Source: Thalassia testudinum
Taxonomy: Eukaryota > Streptophyta > Magnoliopsida > Alismatales > Hydrocharitaceae
DNA length: 64,000 nt
Direction of reading: 5' to 3'
Assembly (NCBI GenBank): GCA_037157565.1
Contig: JAZHRO010000039.1
Location: 44,020,001 to 44,084,000 of the forward strand
Each line of letters begins with the position of its first letter. Position 1 is the stretch's first letter. A program made the position numbers and the translations under genes. Under the pieces are notes generated by a model. The model made no database searches, was not told the DNA's origin, and worked only from the letters and a program-made list of their open reading frames with translations. Positions 36,525 through 47,481 of this stretch are shown in pieces.

Positions 36525-37352
36525 ACCTCCGACCCCCCTTGACAGCAACCTCTATCTCAACTTTGCCCACTACAACCACCATGCTCACCATCGACAGCAA
36601 ATTGCCCGCGAGACCACTAGCAATAGCGTGCTGGCCATTGCATCCATCACCGGCACAATCGTAACCCCGACTACTCCTCCCTCTCCTCGCTGACCGCACC
36701 ACGTTCTCGCCATCGGTAGCGGCCGCGGCAGCAGGCACTGCCATGACCACGACCACAGTGTCCACCACCACGAGTTCCTCCCATGACACCACTACGACTT
36801 TGTTCAAAACCGCGCACCTCCATTCCCTCCGACCCTTGTGGTGACAGTGCGTGGGCCAACTCTCCGTGACTGCGAGCTCCTCTACCACGTCTACATTGCG
36901 TTTTCTACCATGTCTTCGACCTTTGCAACCTTGCTACCGCAATTTCGAACCACGACCACCAGGCCCTCTACTGCGTCAACCACCCACTTCTGTGACCTTA
37001 CACCACTCCAGTTGGTGGTGACAGCACCGACTCCATCCTCATTGTCTTTCGCTCTCTTGCACTACGATTGCACTTCAGTTTCCTTTACTGTGTTTGCTTT
37101 AATTTTAATAGTTCATTGATTTTCCTCTGACTATTGGAATCATTGTTATCATCTTTATATTTGTATACTGAACATATATGCGTATTTGCCTCCCTGTGGA
37201 GACGACATTATATTTTCATGGTTCATCTTAATTAATGCATGTTTTAAGTTCATTACATCTTGGATTCATGCATATTTGATTATATTTGTTGATCTAGGAT
37301 TTTTCCACCACAGTTTATACTACGACATATAAAGATCAATATTATTATCACT
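36525..37352 (+). mobile_element. Family E long LTR, copy 2, right segment
   Basis: Continues the host LTR beyond copy B: CAC-rich leader, then CTCCCTGTGGAGACGAC near 37190 and TTTTTCCACCACAG near 37302, matching 1825-1925 of copy 1. The end is set near the shared GATCAAT-ATTATCA block. No primer binding site or polyprotein follows, so this copy also lacks an internal domain. Confidence 0.6.
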
Positions 37353-37875
37353 GTTATTATTTGCAAAGTGAAATATTTCCCTCATCATTTTGTAGCTTCC
37401 AGATCTAATTTGAGCTCAATTCCACTAAAGGGCTCTCTCACTCACTCCACCTGATCACAAGAACCCTCCCTATATTGCGAATTGATTGTAATTCACTTGA
37501 TTCACTTTGATTTGAGTTTCACACGTAATCTATAGATTTGGGTTTCAATCTGATTTGAATTGGTTTTAATTGAGTGAATTTGATTTATGATTATGCAATT
37601 GAGTGGATTGCGATTGTGTTGAGATGCTTTAATTGGATTTTGATCGCAATCTGAGCTGATGTCCATTTTAGCTCTTTGTTCCTATTTTCTTCTTCATAAT
37701 CTAGGTAACGAGGGTCAATGACATTGGATGCACTAAACTGAGACCCTCGCGATGACCTAGATGTTTTTTAAGGGTCATACAGGTATCCTACACACCAATC
37801 AATGGTGTGTAGGATACTAAAGTGACCAAGTCACTACGGTGATCTCAGATTAAATGCCCATGTAGGCAACAACCT

Positions 37876-39719
37876 ATGTTCATCAAAATCAGTCGCATTA
37901 AGAGTCGCTGCTTCATTAGCAAACATTTCCCTTCTGGTAGGATTGGCCATATCCTTCAACTACTCAACATTCAACTGGGATCTTTTCCTTTTCAATACTT
38001 AGGTTGCCCCATATTTTCGAGTAGGGCTAAGGTGGCATATTTTCATCAAATCATCGATAAGGTCCAATCTAAACTTGTGAGCTGGAAAGCCAACCTCCTA
38101 TCGTTTGCTTCTAGGTTGCTGCTCATTAAGCATGTGCTTTCCTCTATTCCTATCGATATCCTCTTTGTTTTGGATGTCCCTAAGGAGGTGGTTCGCAAGT
38201 TAGAGTCTATGATGGCCGATTTCTTTTGGGGGGATTCTGTTCACGACAAACATCACCACTGGTTTTCCTGGAAGCGAATCTCTAAACCTACTCATTATGG
38301 GGGCCTTGGGATCCACAATGTCAATTTGTTTATTTCGACCCTCAAAATGAAACGAGTGTGGCACATCCTTTTTTCCAGCTCCCCCTACTCTAATCTTATG
38401 AGGCAATTCAACGGTTCATCTCCTAACCTTTCTTCACTCCCAGCTCGTGTTAGGACCTTGTGGGATGCATTCCAAACTATGAAACCTATGATCAGGTGGG
38501 AAGTTCATAAAGGATGCATTGATTTCTGGATGGATTTATGGATTGGGGATTCTCTTCTGAGGGATTTTATTCCTGTGAAGATTGCCCTTCCAAATCTGGA
38601 TTCCAATCCCCTATCTACCTACATCCCATATCAAGTTTACTCCAAGATCACCCAGGTCATGTTAGATGATAGCAACGATGTCCCCATTTGGACCCTCACT
38701 CACTCTGGTAATTTCAGTGTTGCCTCTACTTATGCTTCCCACTTTAGGCATATCCTAATCATCCCTAATCTTAAGGATCTATGGACTCTCAAACTTCCGT
38801 TAAAAATGGTAATCCATGCTTGGAAGGTTCTCATGAACAAGCTCCCTTCTAATGATAACATTAACAGACCCGAAATCCCTCTTCCATCTAGGTGCTCTTG
38901 CTGTCCTCACGCTCCGCATATTGAAACAATTTCTCATTTATTCTCCTCCAGCCTTTTGGCGGTGCGTATAGCCAATTGGGTTTCTATGAAGATGCCCATT
39001 CCCGCTATTACTCCTTGCTTTTTCCAACGAATGTTAGCTCTGTCTAGGAACCACAGGGATACTATTTGTAAGGGCCTCATTGCTTTTATCTGGAATAATA
39101 TTTGGAATGTCAGAAATGGCATCCGCCATGATGCTGTCTCCAATTCTTAGATTCACCATGTCTTACATAAAGATTGGAAGAGTTTTGAGGTAGACAAGTG
39201 GATTAAGGAATTTAGGCCTAAAATTTTTGCAACAAATTGGATTCATCCTCCTAATGGGCTTAAAATCAATGTTGCCGGACATCAACATGGGACATCCTTC
39301 AAGGTGGGATGGGTGATGCACGATCAAAGTGGGGATTTCAAGTCAGGAGCCATGCCTTTACTCCCTTTCAATCATAAGGAGAAGGCCTTATTGTACGCTT
39401 TTACTCATGAGTTAGCTACTTCTAATGGGACCCAGAATTTGTACCTGGAAGTAGACTCTGCTTTGTTGCATTTTTAGTGGAAGGGGAAGATTCCTCTCCC
39501 TTGGAATATCAGATCTGATGCTTCTCCTTCGCTGGCCAGTAAGGGGATGATTAATGATCTCACCTACATCTGTCTCGTGGCTAATGCCTTGGCCTCTAAT
39601 TTTGCGGTCCGCACGAACACAACCTGGGAAATCTTCGACAATCCCTATTCTCTCTCAGCCAGGAGTAGGGGTCTCATGACTCTTGACAGAATTCAATTCC
39701 CCTACATTATTTCTCCTTG
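37876..39719 (+). pseudogene. LINE ORF2 remnant: RT C-terminus, zf-RVT and RNase H
   Basis: An open frame of 424 codons (37876-39150; its first Met lies in the duplicated flank, so the true element part starts near 37890) followed in the same frame by more protein to 39719. The N-terminal third is the RT thumb region (YLGCPIFSSRAKVAYF, LVSWKANLLSFASRLLLIK, DFFWG, GGLGIHN). A zf-RVT domain follows (FSVASTYA, then CSCCPHAPHIETISHLF). After a TAG at 39148-39150 comes an RNase H-like domain (GWVMHDQSG, YLEVDSALLHF) with a second in-frame TAG at 39475-39477. The usual first catalytic Asp of RNase H (N-F-D-G in the family) appears as N-V-A-G. Not functional. Confidence 0.9.
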
Positions 39720-39890
39720 ACATTGTGTTAGCTGGTTTTTGGTCTTTTTTGTCTTTTGCTTTTGATGTACTAGGCCACGAGTCATGTTCAGCTTTTCATG
39801 TATCTGGCAAGTTTTGGTCCAGTCCCCCTGCTTGTTCTTGCCTCCAGGGAGTGGGGGTTGAATAAGAATTACTCCTGGAAAAAAAAAAAA
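37890..39890 (+). mobile_element. 5'-truncated LINE retrotransposon with poly(A) tail and TSD
   Basis: About 2.0 kb of a non-LTR retrotransposon ending in 12 adenines (39879-39890). The direct repeat AACCTATGTTCATCAAAAT occurs before it (37871-37889) and after it (39889-39907, the two leading A's shared with the poly(A)), giving a 17-19 bp target duplication as left by target-primed reverse transcription. The 5' end is missing: endonuclease, ORF1 and the catalytic core of the reverse transcriptase are absent. It interrupts AT-rich non-coding DNA. Confidence 0.93.
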
Positions 39891-39907
39891 CCTATGTTCA
39901 TCAAAAT

Positions 39908-42900
39908 GGTTTTAATCTATTGTTTGACGATTGAATGAGATTTTAGTCACCTTAAGGAAGGCTTTAGACTCAATTTCTAGTGGTTTCATGGCCTTATTTA
40001 AACTCTCCTATCTACGCTATCCATGACGAGGTAGGAGAGTTGATTAAGGTTTCTTTAGATCCTTTAAGTCTTGAATTGAGTTGCATGGAGTTTTAAGACT
40101 TATGATATATATTTGCAACGATTGAGATTTGATTTTAATTGATTTAAGCTTGATCTGAGATTTTGGTTTGAAAACTCAGGTCAAGGTTAATCTAGAAGAT
40201 CTAAGGTTTAAAAGTGACTTCTGAATGCATTGCATGAGTTGGATAGGAAATCAATTGTTTATTCAATTTGTTGGATTGTTTAAGAGATAATTTGAGCTTT
40301 GATTTTGATCCAAGATATCTTTGGTCAGTTCAATGGCTACAGCTTCTCTTTTTGACAACATTGGAATGAATTTTTACCGTAGGATTTGAAACGATTTTCT
40401 GAGGATTATATGCCTGCAATGATTTTTCCAGAGTAGATCAATCATGGATCTACAACTTACACGCATTTGAGTAGATTTGGAATGTAAATAACAAAAGAGA
40501 TTAGGTTTCAAAGGGATTAGAGCTATAGCAGCTGCTCAGTGTTCTAAATGGTTATAGAAATGTAGATTTGAGGCAAATTTTGATGTAGATATAAATGAAA
40601 TAAGTTGTTTGAGAGTTTTTAAGGGTAGAACTTTATTTCAAAAGCATGCATGTATTGTCAATACTCTAATCTGAATGGAATAGCATGTGTTTTCAACTTT
40701 GAAATTCTTTTGTCAACAACTGAGTAGCATATAATCTGTCTAACCTTAATTTCTTTATTGATTTCAATGATTATAACTGGATTTAATGTTGATTCTCATT
40801 GCATTTGATATCTAGAAGCTTTTAAGTTCATATTCTACATTTCCAAACCCTTGAACATAGTTTTAAGGCTTTTAGTTTCATTTTCTCACCTCCATTGAGC
40901 CTATTCTTAGCCAAATTGTAAATAAATAAAAAAACCAAAGATAATTGAAAATAAATAAAATAAAAGTGTCTTGAGTGAGATTAGGATGTATTTTAGGTGT
41001 GTGTGAGTTTAAGTTTTGGTTTCAAATCCATTAGTTAATAGAACATATCAGTAGAAGTTCAGGTCTTCTCTAGTTTGAAATAAAAGAAAATAATATAAAA
41101 ATATCAAAAAGAGTTCTTTTCTCTTTCCAAGTTTCTCACCTCTTCTCCTATCTCTGTAAAACACAAAAAAAGATAAAAATATGAAAAATACCAAATATTT
41201 CATAAAAATAACTTTGTACATGTGTTTCAAAAAAAATACCTTTGTACATAGTATTTATACTTGTAAATAATACTGAATTATATGCATAAAGTAACTTATA
41301 TGTATATAAAGTATATAAATAACTTATATATTTATTTTATTTACTTTTGTAGGTACTTATATTAAATTATACATTATGTATTTATTTATTTATATTATAT
41401 GTACATAATCCCTATGTATTTGTAAATATCTATGTATATACTTAGAATTGTAATTGTAACTGTAGATATAACTTAAAGTAATTGTAATGTACATTAATAC
41501 ATCCCTATATTTATTTATTTACCAATATGTTGCATATATTTATATTCAAAGGTTAATTAATTATATTATTAAGTTAATGTAATTTAAATTAGAAAATTAA
41601 TAAATTATTAAAGTAAACTATGTTGTATAGTTGTATATTATAATTTAAAGTATTTTCAATATATTTATAACTTATTTATAATGTATATATATGTACATAT
41701 GTAAATCGTGTAAATTAAATGTGTATAAATAGAATTAAATCAATAAAAATAAATTAAAAATCTATAATAATTAGTTAATAATGTAAATCAACTAAATTAT
41801 AAGTCAATTGTACCATTAATTCATTAATCTATACTTTAATTAAGAAATTAAATAATAAATCAATGTGTATCCATTCCTGATTTCAATGAATTTTAAATAT
41901 GTTTATACATTTATTTATTGTAAATAAACTATAGCAATAGGTAACCCTATGTATTTTTAATTTTAAATTAATTAACACTTTAATTAATCCCTAAACATTG
42001 CATGAAATTATGAATTGCACACTCAATTTGGCACTAGCATTAAGTACCACATTGTTTATAGAAAAGCACACAACGCCATATATAAAAATTCATGCTCGTT
42101 TGTAGTGAGTCCTGTACGAGGGTTGTATCCCTAGAGCATTTATCACCTGACCATTTTGAGCGAGAGAGAGAGAGAAAGGAAGGGTTGGGATCTTGTGGGC
42201 CCGTGTGTGAGGCCATGCATGCGGTTCTTGGGCCTGAATGGGTCAAAAATTATACAAAAATAAACTTAAATAAAAAGTAGGGTCTAAGATTAGTAGTGGT
42301 CGATCTGACTCCTAGTAGACTGTTGATTTTGCGAAGGGTTGGGCCCACCAATCCAAAATTTTTAGATTAGAGTGTGTTAAGTTGGGTCAAATTAGAGTTA
42401 AAATCAACTATGTGTTAATGACGAAGTGTTGAGTTGTGTGTGCATAGGTTGAATGTTAGCATGTATGAGAGTTAGTTGTATGTGCGTGTGTGTTGTGTTA
42501 AGTGTTAATAAGTATTGTGTACATAAGTAGTTAGTTAGCATACATATATAGTTAGTAGTATAATATATGTATATATGTATATATAGAGTATATACATTAT
42601 GTACTATATATATATATATTGCTTTTACCTTATTTTATATATAAGTATTTTAAGGTTCTTTAATGATGTTTGTAGATGTTAGTATATATAGTATATATAT
42701 GTTAGTATAGTTAGTTATATAGTTGTATATATATATTCTCTTTGTGTCTATGTTAAGAAATTACTTAGATATTAATGTGTATAATTAACTTAGATTAGTT
42801 TATAATAATTTTTGATGTCTTTATATCTATTTATATCTTTGAGACATTGTCGTTAATATTAATATATTCATTCTTATACATAATTGACTTAGATTAATTT

Positions 42901-44660
42901 ATTCTTTGATTCTTTAATTCATTATCCATTTTGATGTAAATAAAATATTTTTTGAAATAAATTATAATTTTTGAATAATAAAGAATGATATATATAAATA
43001 ACTATCTTCCAATAAATAATTTAAAATAAAATTAATAAAAATTATAAATAAATAAATGACATCCACCTGATTTATAATACCATGCTAAGATATAATTAAC
43101 TTACTCTGATTAATTAACACATGACACATCAGCCCTCCAATAGATTTGCACTTCCACCGTTATGGGTACCGATGTTGGTGGTGTGTACCTTTCAGTGAGT
43201 AAGTGCATGAGTCCCCATCAAGCGATCCACAAGCTATCTTTCTTGGCCAATAGTTCCATTCGATCGGTATTTTGGAGGGACCACACCTATTACGAATCAA
43301 CAAATATTGAGACCTGCTGAATAAAAAATTGAAGGAAAGTTCGATCAAAACCAATCTACTTTAAGAGGCCCGTCACGGACTGGTATAAACCCTTAGCTAT
43401 TATATTTTGATCTGTGATTTGTGAAAATCTATTTCTAAATTGGCCTGGATCCGATTTAGGAAAATCACTTTCATGCTATTGGGGCAATCAACTCAAGCTT
43501 ACCATTGAAAATGTTTAACCTTAAAGTTATCTATCGAGCAATAATTCTCGATATAACATGCTATATCGATGATCTTGTAATTTTCGTCACTCAAATGTGC
43601 AACGTTCCCTTGTTACTAAAATCCAATAAAGAAAATTTGGGCTTGCAAAACGGTTCCATGTTAGTTTATCGGATCCAAAACAATCACTCAAACTTTTTAA
43701 ACATAACTTATCAAATAGCCATCATTAGCGTCCATATATAAGTTGCTACTTAGTTCCTTACGTTCACAATGTAGTATCATTCTTGCGGAGGGAAGGTGGG
43801 GGTGGTTTAAATTTTTGTTATCAAAAAATGAACAAAGGGAGTACATGTCATGGAACAGTATCCTTGATGAAGCTAATAAGACACTCTTACCGGCGTAGAT
43901 TCAAATAGCCAGATTACACTCTTTTTAATTTTTTTCTTGTAATCAAGAGAAGTCTAATTGTCACCTTCTTTGATATTTTCTTTCTTTCTTTTTTATTTAC
44001 AGCTTGTTCTTGTATTTTTAGATGAGTGAAGCCTTTTTATCTTTCTTTTATTTGGATTGTTACAACAAATTATCCTTTTAGTTGGGCAAGTTTGAATTTT
44101 TTTATATCGATTGGTTTAGTTATTGAAGCCTTTAATTTAGAAAAAGACTTGATTTATTCACATAAAAGCCCACGCAACGTTGTTCAAAAAGTAAATATCA
44201 CCGATCAAAGATTATCCGTAATAGACAATCGGTTAGAACGATCGTATTCGTAGAAGAAACATGCATAAGACATATCTTACAATGTACGTTAATGCGTAAC
44301 AATATATTTGCAAGTTCGAATCTCTACACATGCACATGCATGCGAGCCTCAAAAGTGAATTCTTCCTTTTTGGAACGAATGGTATATATACCATCACTTT
44401 ATACCATTCCGGCTAATAATTAGATAAGTGCAGAATAGAATGCTATTCACTTTCAAAGTTAGCCTGATGGCTTTTAGGATACCGAGAACTGATCGGTAGT
44501 CACATGGATATCGAATCCGATCGTTATCGAGGACCACTCCAAGCCGCTCGGATTCACCTTCAGAATACCGGAGAGTCGTCGTTTGAAAGTCTAAATTATT
44601 AATTAATGTATGTATCTACGCATAGAGTGCGGGCTAATTGAATTCTCTCATTCGTCGAGG
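39908..44660. other. AT-rich non-coding region
   Basis: Long AT-rich DNA with TATA and GTAT simple-sequence stretches (especially 41.2-43.1 kb). Three short open frames (42092-42280, 43505-43741, 44026-44253) show no family motif and no plausible splice context. I see no gene, RNA or clear transposon boundary here. Confidence 0.5.
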
Positions 44661-44688
44661 TACGTACGTATCCTATCCTATTGCGATA

Positions 44689-44691
<3 letters not shown>

Positions 44692-44722
<31 letters not shown>
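44692..44722. repeat. CT dinucleotide microsatellite
   Basis: About 15 uninterrupted CT units. The corresponding place in the right duplicate (58141-58158) is shorter, showing length change since the duplication. Confidence 0.9.
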
Positions 44723-44728
<6 letters not shown>

Positions 44729-46309
44729 TCTCGTCTTATCTTATTTGACATGATTAAAATTATATTTTAAATTTATACAACAATCATAAATATTATATTA
44801 TATAAAAATTTAAATTTCTATCCATCATATCTATCACATCAATTCCTCATCAACCATATATAATTTTATTAATTTTATTATACATATCACATCTATCTCC
44901 CATTAACTTATATTTAATAAAAATAAATAAATAATAATAACATACCAATCCAAATACCACGTCTACATCCGATCTCAAATTTTAAATCAAAATCAAAAGA
45001 GGCCTCAAACTGTATGCATCTAAGGTCTCAAGGTGATGCCAACGGTACTGGCAACGTGCGTATGATATAATTTTGTCACGGTTAGGTTGCGATGCCGACG
45101 AGATTCTCCACGAAACGTGACATCAATAAAGCGATCGTTCCATCGCTTACTTGACACGAGGATGAAAATTAGGCCACCGAAGAACGCTGGATGTGACCGT
45201 TCTCAACGTACGGTCGTTTGATCCCAAGGATACGTATACAGAGGTGAGTACCGATCTATAGAAGACTTTTACCAAGCTCTTTTCCAAGACATTTTATTTT
45301 AATCATTTATTTCAACAGACAGCGTATGTTTCTTTCGAGATCTATGTCATTTTCTGTTCTTTTTAAGAGGAGCGTGGATTTTTTCTTGATTTTTATCTTG
45401 GACAAAACATTTCTTTATAGAGATATATAAGTGTAGCAGCAACCTTCCCCGTTTTAGAGAGGAGTGGTCTATCATAGGCAATTGACAAAATAAAAAAAAA
45501 AAAAAGGAGCTGGTGGAGGAGCGTATCTTGGCGTGGGAGAGGGACGACAATGGAGATAATTAAAGGAAGGCCGGACTCGAAGAACTCTGGTGGCCACGTT
45601 GTGACTTCACGGTTTAACTATTTAAGTTCGTTGTTAACTTACATCTTGTTTAGTAGCTGAGTTAGATGACTTAATTCAAATTTACTTACCATTTAAGTTT
45701 GGGTTACGAGGCAAGTTAAAATATTATACCGATAGTATAAGTAGAGAGCGATATTTATTTAGATAATAAGATAAGTAATTGATAAAATAATTAATATATA
45801 TTATTGTAATGTTAATGAATATTTATTTAATATTATAATATTAATGTAGATAGATTTATATGATATAGTTAATAAATTTTAATAAACATATTATATTAAA
45901 ATTAAAATAATTTAATATATATTAATATAATATAATAAAATACTTTGATTTAGACGCTGATAGAAATGATCGACGAATAGTATTCGAACCTCTCGTAAAT
46001 AATGTTCAAGCCTAAATGATGAGAGTCTTTTTTATTTTGTTTTTTTTTCCTTATTTTAGTAAATGTTCTTGGAAAATTTTGCTATTATATCAAGGATAGT
46101 ATTACATATATTTCTTATTATTAGTCAATAATATATCCTAAATTTAGGTAAAATTTTACTAGCATTACATGTGTTACTCCTTTACCTACCCTCTCTCTCC
46201 CATGGAATCCACCAAATTTGAATTTAAATTTTACCAATAAAAGAAACATCGCACTTACAATCCATGATGCCACACCACCTACCCACCTACAACTTCCTCC
46301 GGTGAGCTT

Positions 46310-46720
46310 CCCCTCATGCGACCTTGACCACTGCTGGCCCTAACCTCCTCCGACGAGCTCCTTGGAGCTTCTCCTCCTCCAACCTCTAGCTCGATCGAGC
46401 TCCTCCTCTAGCTCCGACTTCAACGAGCTCCTCCAACCCCATCCCGACCTCGACGGAGCTCCACCTCCGATCGACCCCAACCGAGCTCTTCCTCCAGCCC
46501 CATCCCATCTCGACCAAGGTCCTTTGACCAACCCTTAACCCGACTGAGTTCCTTCGGACTCATCCCAACCTTGACCCCGACCCCATCCCGACCCCAAATG
46601 AGCTCCTCCAACCTCATCCCGACCTCAACCCCAACCCCATCCCGCCCAAGCTCCTCCGACCGACCTCAACGTCCCAGCTCCTCCAGTTGAGCTCCACCTC
46701 CGACCCAACTCCTCATCCTC
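46310..46720. repeat. Degenerate minisatellite (GAGCTCCTCCAACCCCATCCCGACC type)
   Basis: Irregular tandem copies built on GAGCTCCTCC and AACCCCATCCCGACC, also present in the right duplicate at 59870-60250. On the minus strand they read as Gly/Arg/Glu-rich repeats (LEELGRDGVGVEVG-like), which explains the open frames there. They do not look like a gene. Confidence 0.7.
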
Positions 46721-46742
46721 CAACAGAGCTGCTCCAGCTTGC

Positions 46743-47145
46743 TTCATAGCACTGCTTAGCTTTAATGGGTTTCCCATTAACACCCAAAGGCTGATTCATC
46801 TTAGCAATGTCCTTCAAAACAGAGGTCCTCTGTCTCCGCTGCTTAAAGGAGTTGCCTTTCCCTTCTCCACCAACAGCACCCTGAGACCATGGCTAGCAAA
46901 AATCCATGGCACCCATCCGCTCCATGTTTACGTTCCTCTAGAGATTTGATCACTTCTTTTACGGATCACAAGCCATAATTTGAGCCTTTACGGATCTGGT
47001 GATCAACATAGTGCAAAAAATTGGACAAGCAAGGGTGGCCAAGTTGCAAACTTACTCGAATCGATCGAGATGCCTAAGGCAATTCTGGGGCCCCGTAGCC
47101 ATTAAAACTGTAGTCTGACTTCTTGTGCAACACCAGATGTAGGAA
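46743..47145 (-). pseudogene. Host gene fragment, two exons with a GT-AG intron, TRP-like N-terminus
   Basis: Minus-strand exon 47056-47145 reads LVLHKKSDYSFNGYGAPELP, then TAG, then ASRSIR, ending at a donor CGA|GTAAGT. After a 175 bp intron, acceptor CTCAG|GGT opens exon 46880-46743, starting GAVGGEGKGNSFKQRRQRTS and continuing for about 46 codons into the duplication boundary. Phases agree. The first exon resembles, from memory, the N-terminus of plant TRP-type telomere repeat-binding proteins, with the start ATG replaced by CTG and one in-frame stop; the second exon does not clearly match. Most likely a captured or stranded gene piece. Family identity is tentative. Confidence 0.45.
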
Positions 47146-47361
47146 CCAGTACTAAGAAAAAAAAAGGTCAATTATGTAAGAGAAGCACCATATAAATTTT
47201 AACCACAGATCCAAAGCAACAAGTTACATAATTAATTCAACTAGCGAACACAGATCAATAAATTGGAATGCAGATGGTTCCGAAAATAAACACATTGGTC
47301 ACAAGCCCAGAAGAAGATATATCGAAGATAACCCAAAGGATCATAACAACCCCTATTGCAA

Positions 47362-47473
47362 TGCTGACGGCACCACCATAGGTGCTAACGGCATCACCAT
47401 TGGTGCTAATTGTATCACAATAGGTGATGCTGTCAGCACCTATGGTAGTGCCATCAGCACTACCATAGGTGTT
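47362..47473. repeat. Short tandem repeats of ~21-24 bp next to the Gypsy LTR
   Basis: Five or so imperfect units built on GGTGCTAACGGCATCACCAT and its relatives, some in inverse sense (ACCTATGGT / ACCATAGGT). On the minus strand they read as a Thr/Gly/Ala/Ser-rich frame. They end about 9 bp before the Gypsy LTR terminus at 47482. Confidence 0.7.
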
Positions 47474-47481
47474 TACATAAT

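Larger units (their letters stand above)
44667..46740. repeat. 2.1 kb direct duplication, left copy
   Basis: Starts at TATCCTATCCTATTG and ends at GAGCTGCT. It is colinear with 58122-60268, with long near-identical blocks such as GGTGATGCCAACGGTACTGG (45034 and 58564) and TTCTCCACGAAACGTG. It contains a CT microsatellite at its left end (44692-44722), AT-rich middle sequence and a GC-rich degenerate minisatellite (46310-46720). Same orientation as the right copy. No TG/CA ends could be assigned, so I call it a duplication and not an LTR pair. Confidence 0.75.

Noticed and set aside
43505..44253. Two short open frames considered as host exons or organelle DNA
   Set aside because: No family motif, no matching splice context, and AT-rich composition equal to the surroundings.
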